DNA of 64,000 nt from Verrucomicrobiota bacterium (GTDB lineage Bacteria > Verrucomicrobiota > Verrucomicrobiia > Chthoniobacterales > Chthoniobacteraceae): positions 1 to 64,000 of the forward strand of contig VFJQ01000057.1 in NCBI GenBank assembly GCA_009885995.1. Direction: 5' to 3'. Numbering within the stretch: the first letter of the stretch is position 1; each line of letters starts with the position of its first letter. The translations under genes and the position numbers were made by a program. The notes under the pieces are model-generated. The model made no database searches. It had not been told where the DNA came from and saw only the letters and a list, made by a program, of their open reading frames with translations. Shown one piece after another: positions 23,875 through 31,326 of this stretch.

Positions 23875-25934
23875 TGATGGCGAACGTAAATTCTCCGGGC
23901 GATTTGTTCCCGAATGGAATGCCGAAAGCGGCAGCGGCTTCCATTGGTGTTCGGCGCACTCTGGAACTCATGCACAAGCTTTTTCCCGACGAGTGTGCCC
24001 AAGCGAAACCCGCGTTGAACACCCTTAAGGTGGACGGCGCCGACTCGCGGTGGACCGACAATCTTGGAAGGGAGGGAGATGTGGCAGACTTGTTCGTCCT
24101 TTTGGGCGCGGGAAGCCGTGACGAATGCGAGATCCTGCTGCGGGAATTGATCCGCACTGGCAGGGACAGCAACCCAACGCCAGTCGGTCAGATCGGGGCT
24201 AGTGAGGTGACCAAGGAAAGCAACGTCACCCCACCGTCCTCTCACGCAAGTCACGTTGGCGTCGCTGGCGCGGTGACTTTGCTGCGCGCTATACACGGGG
24301 ATGCCTGCGCGTGTCACGCACGCCTGCTGAGCGCCGTAGAAACCAATGATGCCGGAACGGAATGGAGCGCATTGGGTCACGTCGGTGACGCAATCGACCT
24401 GTTTGCTCGCGTCAGCGGGCAGACGCGCGCAGATGCGGAAGGGGAGTTGGAGCATGTTCTCTCGCGCCTCGGGGAAGCTGAACGCGCTCAGTTTGCGCCG
24501 GACGCGCCACCGTCGCTGGCTCTCGCCGAGGGTCCGTTTCCGGTGGATGCTTTGCCGGGGCGCCTGCGAAACCTCGTTGCCGACCTGGCAGAAGTCTTTG
24601 AAGTGCCCACCGAATTGCCCGGGGCCATGATTCTGGGCGCTGTGAGCGCTGCGTTGGGTCGCGGACTTCGGCTGAATTCGGTGCGCGGGCTGTCCGTCTT
24701 CGGCAACATCTTCGTGTTGGCCGGATTTACTTCTGGCTTCGGGAAGAGCGTCCTCTCCGGGTTCCTATTCAAGCCACTTCACGAGTGCCAGCATGAGTTG
24801 CTTGAGGAGCACAAGCATGGCGAACCCGTCCGACTGGGTGCCTTGGCGTCGATCCAAAAGAGGTTGGCAACGGCTGAGCAATCCAGCGATCGCGCAGGTG
24901 TTCCCAAACTGAGCGCTGATGAACTCGCAGCGCTCCGGCGGGAAGAAGATCAGCTGCGCATCCAGCGTGAGAGCCCTCGCATCTTGGTGGAAGATGCGAC
25001 TACGGAAGCGTTGGCAGTGCTACTTGCAAAGCATGGAGAGTGTCTTGCCAGCATTACCGCCGACGCCCGCACGGTCATTCAGAACCTAAAGGGCAAGTAT
25101 GGCACCGAGGGGCGCACGAACGAGGACCTTTATCTGAAGTGTTATTCCAGCGAGCCGTTCTTTCAGGATCGTATTGGACGCGGGGCGTTAAATCTCAAGG
25201 CACCGGTTTTGACGATCACTTGGATGACGCAGCCGGACTACTTCGACGAGGTTTTTGCGACCCAGGGCCTCCAAGATAGCGGCTTCATGTGTCGCGTGCT
25301 TTCGGTGAGGGTCGAAGCTTCGCTTCTCCCAGATGGCGAAGAGTCCTCCGTATCGCCTGAAGTTCTCGCGACTTACGGCGAACTGATGAGGAGTCTCCTG
25401 AAAGCCTACAATCGCCACGAAGGTGAACCTTACCTTATCAGCCCAACCCCTTCCGCTGCTGCCATCATGCGCACGTTTGCTCGTGGGATCAGGCAACTGG
25501 TCGCTACGACCGAACTTGCGCACGTCGCGAGCTTCCCCGCTCGATGGGCGGAGAACGCATGGCGTATCGCGCTGGTCCTTCATGCTGCTACACACGGCGA
25601 TTCGGCGCACGCTCAGCCCGTGTCCGAACAGACCGCCGAGTCTGCCGTGCGCATCATGACTTGGTTTGCAGCCCACCAGCACGAACTCTTGATGGCGAAC
25701 CTGAAGTCTAAGGACAACGAGAAGTTCGCGTTTGCTTTGGACTTTGTGAATCAGTCGCCGGGAGGAGTTAGGCCTCGTGACCTGTTCCGCAAGAGGCAGG
25801 CTCTGTTTAGGACGATCACCGAAGCCACGCGTATCCTTAACGCCTTGGAGGAGGAGAGGCGGATCACGTCGCAGAAGGTGCACAAGGGCTACAGCTACCA
25901 CCGGCTTGTGGTGCCGCCTCGCGCTGGGAGGTAA
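23874..25934 (+). CDS. DUF3987 primase/helicase-like protein
   Basis: This 686-residue protein has a DUF3987 ATPase core from about residue 225: VPTELPGAMILGAVSAALGRG, then the P-loop GFTSGFGKS (284-292), a Glu-rich coiled segment and the tail typical of this family (SPTPSAAAIMRTFARG, FPARWAENAWRIALVLHAA). The family accompanies primases in phages and islands and probably unwinds or loads at the element origin. The N-terminal 200 residues hold two related ~68-residue modules (24-92 and 129-196). The start is fixed by AAGGAGG 7 bp upstream and the TAATG overlap. A truncated second copy lies at 35655. Confidence 0.85.
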   Translation: MMANVNSPGDLFPNGMPKAAAASIGVRRTLELMHKLFPDECAQAKPALNTLKVDGADSRWTDNLGREGDVADLFVLLGAGSRDECEILLRELIRTGRDSNPTPVGQIGASEVTKESNVTPPSSHASHVGVAGAVTLLRAIHGDACACHARLLSAVETNDAGTEWSALGHVGDAIDLFARVSGQTRADAEGELEHVLSRLGEAERAQFAPDAPPSLALAEGPFPVDALPGRLRNLVADLAEVFEVPTELPGAMILGAVSAALGRGLRLNSVRGLSVFGNIFVLAGFTSGFGKSVLSGFLFKPLHECQHELLEEHKHGEPVRLGALASIQKRLATAEQSSDRAGVPKLSADELAALRREEDQLRIQRESPRILVEDATTEALAVLLAKHGECLASITADARTVIQNLKGKYGTEGRTNEDLYLKCYSSEPFFQDRIGRGALNLKAPVLTITWMTQPDYFDEVFATQGLQDSGFMCRVLSVRVEASLLPDGEESSVSPEVLATYGELMRSLLKAYNRHEGEPYLISPTPSAAAIMRTFARGIRQLVATTELAHVASFPARWAENAWRIALVLHAATHGDSAHAQPVSEQTAESAVRIMTWFAAHQHELLMANLKSKDNEKFAFALDFVNQSPGGVRPRDLFRKRQALFRTITEATRILNALEEERRITSQKVHKGYSYHRLVVPPRAGR

Positions 25935-25996
25935 AGGCCGTGACGGTCGGGCGATGAGGTCACATCGCCCTGCCGTCCGCCTCGGGGATCGTCGAA

Positions 25997-26019
25997 TCGT
26001 CTGGATCGTCGAATCGTCT
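25997..26019 (+). repeat. left copy of 23-bp inverted repeat
   Basis: It is the exact reverse complement of 26360-26382. The unit is built from an alternation of TCGTCTGGA and TCGTCGAA, so it has internal near-repeats of about 9-17 bases, like iterons. Confidence 0.8.
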
Positions 26020-26359
26020 GCCGCTCATGACACCACTCGTGTGCAGCGGAGTCTTTGTCGCTTGGACAAGACCGCTTTAAGTTAAGAGGCATCGTGAATG
26101 CTGGGATGGTATGCTGGATCTCGATTGGCGCCCGAACTTGAAGGCTGGCTCGCAGGAACTAGACTGCATCCCAATGTCGCCCCATCTTAGTCAATTCTGG
26201 TCGGACAGCTAGGTAATCGTAGGTGTCCCCTGTTGAAGTGCAGGTGCCCTAAGAACTCGTTTGCTAACAAACGACTAGTTCTCTCCAGTTTCGCTTCTTG
26301 CCGACTCCCAAATGCTAATCTGAAGCGAATAGCGTGTCTCTTTTCTTTCCTATCCCGCG

Positions 26360-26382
26360 AGACGATTCGACGATCCAGACGA
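26360..26382 (-). repeat. right copy of 23-bp inverted repeat plus CGATCCAGA tandem units
   Basis: This is the inverted mate of 25997-26019. It runs directly into two further CGATCCAGA units up to about 26400, so three tandem 9-bp units are present on this side but not on the left. Confidence 0.8.
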
Positions 26383-26416
26383 TCCAGACGATCCAGACGA
26401 TTGACGCAGGTCGTCG

Positions 26417-27034
26417 TCAGCTCGCTGCCCGTAGCTCCCTGACCATCTCCGCCGCGGTGGAGTAGGGGATGCCGAGCCGACGGCTGATCTCCGCTGCACT
26501 CAGCCCCTCGTTCATCATCGCGCAAACGGCTCCGGTGTGGCCGTGGGTGGTCGTCGGGCGTCCAAGCCGAACGCCACGCTGCTTGGCGGCGGCGATGCCC
26601 GCGTTGACACGCTCGATAATAATTTCACGCTCGAACTGTGCGACGGCCCCGAGGACGTTGAGCTGGAGCATCGCTGCCGGGTTGGCATTGCTCGTGTCGA
26701 TCCCTTGGGAGGGGCACACGAGAGCAACCGAGTGAGCCTGGAACTCCGCCACGAGTTGAGCGAGGTGGGGGAGGGAACGCGCGAGCCGATCCAGCTTAAA
26801 CGCCAACACCACGTCCACCTTGCCCCGGCGGACCTCCTGCATGAGTTGCTCCAGCCCCGCGCGGTCCTGCTTGGCCCCGGATGCCGTGTCGATGAACCAG
26901 CGCAAACTCGTCCAACCTCGGCGCTTACCGTATTCTTGCAGCTCGGCACGTTGGCTGTCGTGAGTTTGCTGGTCGCTGGATACGCGCAAATATGCCGCAA
27001 TTCGTCGCATGGAGCTAGAATCGCTGAAAATCAT
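26417..27034 (-). CDS. serine recombinase (resolvase/invertase family)
   Basis: The product has the resolvase catalytic domain: RRIAAYLRVSSDQQTHDSQ with the nucleophile Ser in RVSSDQQ, VVLAFKLDRLARSLPHL with the conserved Arg residues, and the long E helix QFEREIIIERVNAGIAAAKQRG. It ends in a Hin-type HTH (LSAAEISRRLGIPYSTAAEMVREL). Its length (about 200 residues) is that of small resolvases and invertases rather than large integrases. The start may be ATG 27034 (after GGGGGG) or ATG 27010 (MRRIAAYLRVSS). The adjacent inverted repeats are candidate substrates. Confidence 0.88.
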   Translation of the reverse strand: MIFSDSSSMRRIAAYLRVSSDQQTHDSQRAELQEYGKRRGWTSLRWFIDTASGAKQDRAGLEQLMQEVRRGKVDVVLAFKLDRLARSLPHLAQLVAEFQAHSVALVCPSQGIDTSNANPAAMLQLNVLGAVAQFEREIIIERVNAGIAAAKQRGVRLGRPTTTHGHTGAVCAMMNEGLSAAEISRRLGIPYSTAAEMVRELRAAS

Positions 27035-27103
27035 CCCCCCGTTGCCGGGCGGTAGTCCTTCTGAGCGCGAGGGCCAAAAGTGACCGCTGGAAATGATTAG
27101 GTT

Positions 27104-27817
27104 TTGAGCTGGTTCCCTGAGGTTTCATTGATCAAAAAAGGAGGCGTGACCGTCTCAAATTCGAGTTGTGAGGGGTGGATCAATGGGCACTGGATTTCCA
27201 TCCCGGTGCTGCAAGCCTTGGCCTACCCAGGAATTGTCTGCCGTTGCTTGGAGTGCAAAGGAGCCATCCGCCTCCATCGCCCGTCGAAAGGAAACAAGGC
27301 GCGAGCTCACGCCGAACACAAAGCTCGATTTAAGGGATGTTCGCTGGGGGATTGTTTTGACGGAAATTCCAGACCGAATCCACATCAGGTCCGTGCTCCC
27401 GCGGCCTCAAGTCCGATCAAACTGCTCATCACTGAGGAGGTGATCGGTGCCAAGCAGTTCATTGAAGGCGCTGCCGAAAGAATAACCGTAAATCGGTATG
27501 AGCGTGATCCTGAAGCTCGGAGGGAATGCCTCAAGCACTACGGCTACACTTGTGTCGTGTGTGACCAACGCATGGAGGATCTATACGGTGTCGCCGCACG
27601 GCAGTTGATTCATGTGCATCATGTGAAGCTCTTGAGCCGCCTCGGGGCCGGCTACAAGGTCGATGCGGTTGCTGATCTGCGCCCGGTGTGCCCGAACTGC
27701 CACGCGGTCATACACGCGCGTTTCCCGGAGCCGTATTTGATCGAGGAGGTGCGCGCGATGTTCACGCTCAAGCTGCCCAGCACGGGTCGCCCGCAGAAAC
27801 AGACGAATTCGTGTTGA
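27104..27817 (+). CDS. HNH endonuclease with N-terminal Cys-rich domain
   Basis: The C-terminal half holds an HNH domain: EGAAERITVNRYERDPEARRECLKHYGYTCVVC, then LIHVHHVKLLSR with the catalytic His pair and DLRPVCPNCHAVIH closing the zinc-stabilised fold. Nucleases of this pattern are found in restriction and mobile elements. The N-terminal half has CRCLECKGAIRLHRPSKGNK and KARFKGCSLGD, which looks like another zinc-binding or base-recognition module. The start is uncertain: TTG 27104, or GTG 27146 just after AAGGAGG. No methyltransferase is adjacent. Confidence 0.8.
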   Translation: MSWFPEVSLIKKGGVTVSNSSCEGWINGHWISIPVLQALAYPGIVCRCLECKGAIRLHRPSKGNKARAHAEHKARFKGCSLGDCFDGNSRPNPHQVRAPAASSPIKLLITEEVIGAKQFIEGAAERITVNRYERDPEARRECLKHYGYTCVVCDQRMEDLYGVAARQLIHVHHVKLLSRLGAGYKVDAVADLRPVCPNCHAVIHARFPEPYLIEEVRAMFTLKLPSTGRPQKQTNSC

Positions 27818-27848
27818 TCTTAATCAGCTGATCTGAAAAGCGGTTGAG

Positions 27849-28532
27849 ATGCACTCCGCGACCGCTCTCGCCGAAATCCCCGTTGGTTGGGACATTGTGT
27901 TACGAATTATAGCCCCCCTTCTGGGAAGCCTCGCGGGCGCCACAATCGGCGTCTTGATTGGCTACTATTCGATTTTGCGTTCCGACCATCGAGAGATTCA
28001 CAAAATCAAACGCTCGGAGTTGGCTCAACTCGCAGGGGAATTCTTCGTTTGCAACCATGCATACAACAAGATTGCTGCAGAGTTTGTCGGTGCGATCCAG
28101 GACCTAAACTCGGCAAATGCGGCCGCCAACAAGACCACGGAGCCCGAAGAAGCTGCCACACTAAGCAAACAGCACACGGCGGACATGTTAAAGCAATATG
28201 ATAAGTTTCGCAACCTTCATTGGGCGGCTGCGGACACAGGCCTCGCTATACAAAGTCGCCTCTGCGTGTTGGGTTACGCCGAAATAAGCAAAGATGTTCT
28301 CGCTCATTTCAACCTCGGAAACAAGATTTGCCAAGCGTTAGCGGATCTCGCCGTCCACAATAAAATAACAGCCGCCAATTACAATTCGATGGATGAATTC
28401 AAGAAATCCGGATCATCCATTGGTCGCACGATTGCGGACAGGATAGCGTGCTTAGAGCGGGCGGCAAGTGTTGACTGGCTTAGTCAATACACTGATTTTT
28501 CAACCTCGTGCTGCAAGGACGCGTCGAGGTAG
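27849..28532 (+). CDS. membrane-anchored helical hypothetical protein, probably altered at the 3' end
   Basis: The 227-residue product has one N-terminal membrane helix (IIAPLLGSLAGATIGVLIGYYSIL) and a long helical cytoplasmic part (EIHKIKRSELAQLAGEFFVCNHAYNKIAAEF). I recognise no family. Its last codons run up to the edge of a glycosidase-gene fragment at 28534, so the natural C-terminus may have been replaced when that fragment joined. Small membrane-anchored helical proteins like this are frequent island cargo. Confidence 0.5.
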   Translation: MHSATALAEIPVGWDIVLRIIAPLLGSLAGATIGVLIGYYSILRSDHREIHKIKRSELAQLAGEFFVCNHAYNKIAAEFVGAIQDLNSANAAANKTTEPEEAATLSKQHTADMLKQYDKFRNLHWAAADTGLAIQSRLCVLGYAEISKDVLAHFNLGNKICQALADLAVHNKITAANYNSMDEFKKSGSSIGRTIADRIACLERAASVDWLSQYTDFSTSCCKDASR

Positions 28533-28533
28533 G

Positions 28534-28668
28534 CGGTCAGCTTCCACTTCGCGAGGCCGATGCTGGCGGTGTATTTGCTGCCGCGCCCGGTGCCCTCGTC
28601 CTTGTAGAGGCAGGGCGTGCCCTGCGTGTAGTTCGAGCCGCTGTAGTAGAGCCACACTTCATAGCCCA
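28534..28668 (-). pseudogene. fragment of a glycosidase-like gene
   Basis: About 133 bases are near-identical (about five mismatches) to 13660-13792, encoding YEVWLYYSGSNYTQGTPCLY and GRGSKYTASIGLAKWKL on the minus strand. Homology stops abruptly on both sides and no start or complete domain is present. It is therefore a relic of a host-type gene inside the island, perhaps from a paralogue rather than from the left-flank pseudogene itself. Confidence 0.8.
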
Positions 28669-28840
28669 GCATTGGCAATGAAGATGGTCTTCTCCGCGGA
28701 CGCGAACGCGACGGCTTGCACGAGCGAAAGGGGCGAGACCGAGAACGAATGCGACGCGATGAGTTGGGCCCGCAATTTGCCCGCCGGTGCAAGCAGCGGG
28801 AGCAACCGTCGAAACCGTGCAGCCCGGCTAGAAGCCGGAA

Positions 28841-28966
28841 ATGCAACATCCTCATGCTCACGAAGACCCGGCGACCGAGCGGGCTGAAGCCGCCGTGCAG
28901 GAAGCCGAGCAGATCAAAGAAGCCGTCGCAGCGCACGACGAGAAAACGGGCAACAAGCACCCCTAG
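28841..28966 (+). CDS. possible 41-residue acidic helical protein
   Basis: A short frame that begins with the first ATG after an in-frame TAG encodes MQHPHAHEDPATERAEAAVQ followed by EAEQIKEAVAAHDEKTGNKHP. The heptad-like Ala/Glu pattern looks protein-like, but there is no strong Shine-Dalgarno sequence and no family. It lies 41 bp upstream of the DUF6799 gene. Bases 28669-28840 hold nothing else I can support. Confidence 0.3.
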   Translation: MQHPHAHEDPATERAEAAVQEAEQIKEAVAAHDEKTGNKHP

Positions 28967-29007
28967 ATCACACGGCCAGGAAGGACCCCGCGAGCGATAC
29001 GCCTTGC

Positions 29008-29601
29008 ATGAAGACTCCACTGCTCGCTCTCGCGTCCGTGCTCGCCTCGTGTGCTTTGCTTTCGGCGCAATCACCAGTGCCGGGTGTGGTTCCGTCCACA
29101 GCGGTTTCCGCGCGCGACGGATTCACACGTGGCAGCACTACTGTGGTCTTCACGCGGAACGGCGTCTCACAGAAGGTGGAAAAGGAAGTGGTGCTGGAGA
29201 ACGGGCTGCGGGTGCAGCCGGACGGCAGCGTGACTTTGCTGAACGGTGAAAAGGCGTCGCTCGGCAACAATCGGCTGCTGACCCTGCAAGGCGCGTTTGA
29301 AGACGTGGCACTCACGCAGCAAGGCACGGCGCCGATCACGACCGGCGGCGCTCCGATGAAAACGAAGAATGGCGAAGCCGCGACCGACGGGATCAGAATC
29401 CTGGGCACCGAAGCATGGGTGATCCGCAACGGCGCATCCGAGCGGCTCACAAAAGAGCTGCGCCTGGACAACGGAACGCGCGTGCATCCAAACGGCAGCG
29501 TCACGCTAGCCGACGGCAAGCCCATCGTCCTGAAGGCAAATCAAGTGCTGACGCTCGATGGCGCGGTGCGCGAGACGGCGGACCGTCAAGCTCCGCGCTG
29601 A
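29008..29601 (+). CDS. exported DUF6799 protein with two repeats
   Basis: The 197-residue product has a signal peptide (MKTPLLALASVLASCALLSAQ). It then has two copies of a ~65-residue DUF6799 unit: KVEKEVVLENGLRVQPDGSVTLLNGEKASLGNNRLLTLQG and RLTKELRLDNGTRVHPNGSVTLADGKPIVLKANQVLTLDG. DUF6799 proteins are small exported beta-rich proteins of unknown function, common in Bacteroidota and Verrucomicrobiota. It begins a run of three same-strand genes for exported or stress-type proteins. Confidence 0.8.
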   Translation: MKTPLLALASVLASCALLSAQSPVPGVVPSTAVSARDGFTRGSTTVVFTRNGVSQKVEKEVVLENGLRVQPDGSVTLLNGEKASLGNNRLLTLQGAFEDVALTQQGTAPITTGGAPMKTKNGEAATDGIRILGTEAWVIRNGASERLTKELRLDNGTRVHPNGSVTLADGKPIVLKANQVLTLDGAVRETADRQAPR

Positions 29602-29736
29602 AACAGCCGCGCGAAAATCGAAGCGCATACATCCAAGCCCCACGCCCATTGCGATGCCTAATGAAACGGACAGCCGTCAGCGCGGCGAGCTCATCACCGC
29701 GCAAAGGAAACCTGCACAACACATCAAACATATCCC

Positions 29737-30114
29737 ATGAAACGAACCATCCTCATCCTCGCCTCGGTCATCGCCCTCCCGATGTGGGCTCTTGCCGGAG
29801 ACGACAAGAAAAAAGACGCCGACAACACCGGCAAGAACGAACGCGACCGCGATAGTAAAACGGTCACCCCGGGCGACCAATCGGGAACCCCCGAGGATCG
29901 CAAGCTCACCCAGGCGATTCGCCAGGCAGTCATGAAGGACTCGTCCCTCACCATGACGGCCAAGAACGTCAAGATCATCACCGCCGACGGCAAGGTCACG
30001 CTCCGTGGGCCGGTGAACACCGCCGAAGAAAAAACGAAAATCAACGACCTCGCGAAAGCCGCAGCGGGGCAGGTCCCGGTGGACAACCAACTCGAAGTCA
30101 AAGCCGCGCAATAA
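29737..30114 (+). CDS. exported BON-domain protein
   Basis: This 125-residue protein has a signal peptide (MKRTILILASVIALPMWALAG), a charged linker and one BON domain: EDRKLTQAIRQAVMKDSSLTMTAKNVKIITADGKVTLRGPVNTAEEKTKI ending in VDNQLEV. BON domains (OsmY, Kbp) bind phospholipid and act in envelope stress tolerance. It probably shares a transcript with the next gene, which follows after 32 bp. Confidence 0.87.
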   Translation: MKRTILILASVIALPMWALAGDDKKKDADNTGKNERDRDSKTVTPGDQSGTPEDRKLTQAIRQAVMKDSSLTMTAKNVKIITADGKVTLRGPVNTAEEKTKINDLAKAAAGQVPVDNQLEVKAAQ

Positions 30115-30146
30115 ACCAGTCACATCACATCAAACTCAAAACTCAT

Positions 30147-30674
30147 ATGTCAAAAACCGCTGTATTCTGCATCTCTAAATCCCGTGCCCACGCCGAGCGC
30201 ATCATCGACCGCTTGGTGGCCTCGGGCTTCGCCCATTCGGAAATCTCCGTGCTCATGCCGGAGACCGATTCACACCACGACATCGGCCATGTCAAAAACA
30301 CGAAGGCGCCGGAAGGCACCGCCACCGGAGCCGCCACTGGCGGAGTCGCGGGCGGGGTCATCGGCTTGCTCGCGGGCATCGGCGCACTCGCCATCCCCGG
30401 CGTGGGTCCGTTCATCGCGGCCGGACCGATCATGGCCGCGCTGAGTGGCGCCGCCCTGGGCGCTACCGCCGGCGGGGTCGTCGGAGGTTTGATCGGCCTC
30501 GGCATCCCGGAGATCGAAGCGAAGATCTACGAGGAGAAGCTCAAGACGGGCAACTACCTCATCTCCGTCCACGCGCATAGTGGCGAAGAAGTCGATCGCG
30601 CCGAAGAGATCTACAAATCGGAAGAAGCCGAGAACATCTCGACGACCGGTCAAGTCGCCGTGCCGGCGGTCTAA
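30147..30674 (+). CDS. glycine-zipper general-stress membrane protein
   Basis: The 175-residue product begins with a GSP17M-like ferredoxin-fold (AVFCISKSRAHAERIIDRLVASGFAHSEISVLMP). A Gly/Ala-rich double membrane segment (GAATGGVAGGVIGLLAGIGALAIPGVGPFIAAGP and ALGATAGGVVGGLIGLGIP) follows, and then LKTGNYLISVHAHSGEEVDRAEEIYK. This is the layout of the low-temperature or general stress 17M family in which the glycine zipper inserts in the membrane. The exact role is unknown; it is usually induced by stress. Confidence 0.83.
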   Translation: MSKTAVFCISKSRAHAERIIDRLVASGFAHSEISVLMPETDSHHDIGHVKNTKAPEGTATGAATGGVAGGVIGLLAGIGALAIPGVGPFIAAGPIMAALSGAALGATAGGVVGGLIGLGIPEIEAKIYEEKLKTGNYLISVHAHSGEEVDRAEEIYKSEEAENISTTGQVAVPAV

Positions 30675-30695
30675 AGTTTGTTTCGCAAGCCACAT

Positions 30696-30727
30696 AATCA
30701 CCCCGTGCGGAAACGCGCGGGGTGATT
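30696..30727. terminator. strong 14-bp hairpin with GAAA tetraloop
   Basis: AATCACCCCGTGCG pairs with CGCGCGGGGTGATT around a GAAA loop, with one T-G wobble. It follows the stress-protein gene by 22 bp. No U-run follows, so it may need a factor or may serve as a 3' stabiliser in addition to terminating. Confidence 0.75.
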
Positions 30728-30882
30728 CACTTTCGAGGTGAGGCTGCCCGAGACGACACATTGAAATGGCCACGATCTTTAGTCCCAGTCTTTAAGATGC
30801 TCGTTGCGCATCGCTAAAAAGGTCGCTCACTTCGATCCCTGATGCCCTTCGCGACGACCAGCACTGGAGGCGTGAATCCTCA

Positions 30883-31326
30883 ATGAGCCGCGCCACGCCC
30901 CAGATGCGGGACTTTGCCGGGCGCCTCATAGCGTATGAGAAGGGGGGGCCTAAATCTTCCGAAGACAAAACCCCGGTGGCGTTTCATGTCTGTGAAAAGC
31001 TGCGTCCGCATTTGGCGACGCTGGCGGGGAAAGCCGGTTTTCGGGCACTGCTTTCGCGCGCGCTCGCGGTGGCTAGCGCGGAGGTGCCGTGGTTGCGTGC
31101 GGTGCAGGTCGAAGCGGATGGCGCGTTGGGCGGGTGGGACGACAGCAACGCTCAGGGGAACCCGGAAGAGATGGAGGAAGGTTGCGTTCTCTTGGTCGCC
31201 CAGTTGCTCGGGCTGCTGGTCGCGTTCATCGGGGAGGATTTGACGTTGCGGTTGGTGCGCGAGGCGTGGCCGAAACTGGCTCTCAACGATTTGGATAGCG
31301 AAGACAAAAATGAAAAAGAAAACTAA
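30883..31326 (+). CDS. KaiC-associated conserved protein of unknown function
   Basis: The 147-residue helical protein (TPQMRDFAGRLIAYEKGG, FHVCEKLRPHLATLAGKAGFRALLSRALAVASAEVPWL, LLVAQLLGLLVAFIGEDLTLRLVREAWP) belongs to a family I recall seeing next to KaiC-like ATPase genes in other phyla. No catalytic motif is evident. It overlaps the KaiC-like gene by 17 bp, which implies translational coupling and a common task. CTGGAGG lies 12 bp upstream of the ATG. Confidence 0.75.
   Translation: MSRATPQMRDFAGRLIAYEKGGPKSSEDKTPVAFHVCEKLRPHLATLAGKAGFRALLSRALAVASAEVPWLRAVQVEADGALGGWDDSNAQGNPEEMEEGCVLLVAQLLGLLVAFIGEDLTLRLVREAWPKLALNDLDSEDKNEKEN

Larger units (their letters stand above)
25935..26416. other. 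non-coding region with 23-bp inverted repeats next to a serine recombinase
   Basis: About 480 bases hold no gene. A 23-bp sequence (TCGTCTGGATCG...) at 25997-26019 recurs as an exact inverted copy at 26360-26382, followed by three tandem CGATCCAGA units. The enclosed 340 bp are less GC-rich than the flanks. The right repeat ends 34 bp from the 3' end of the serine recombinase gene. A third copy lies at about 36368 after the truncated DUF3987 gene. It could be a recombination site, an invertible segment or an iteron-like origin. Confidence 0.6.
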
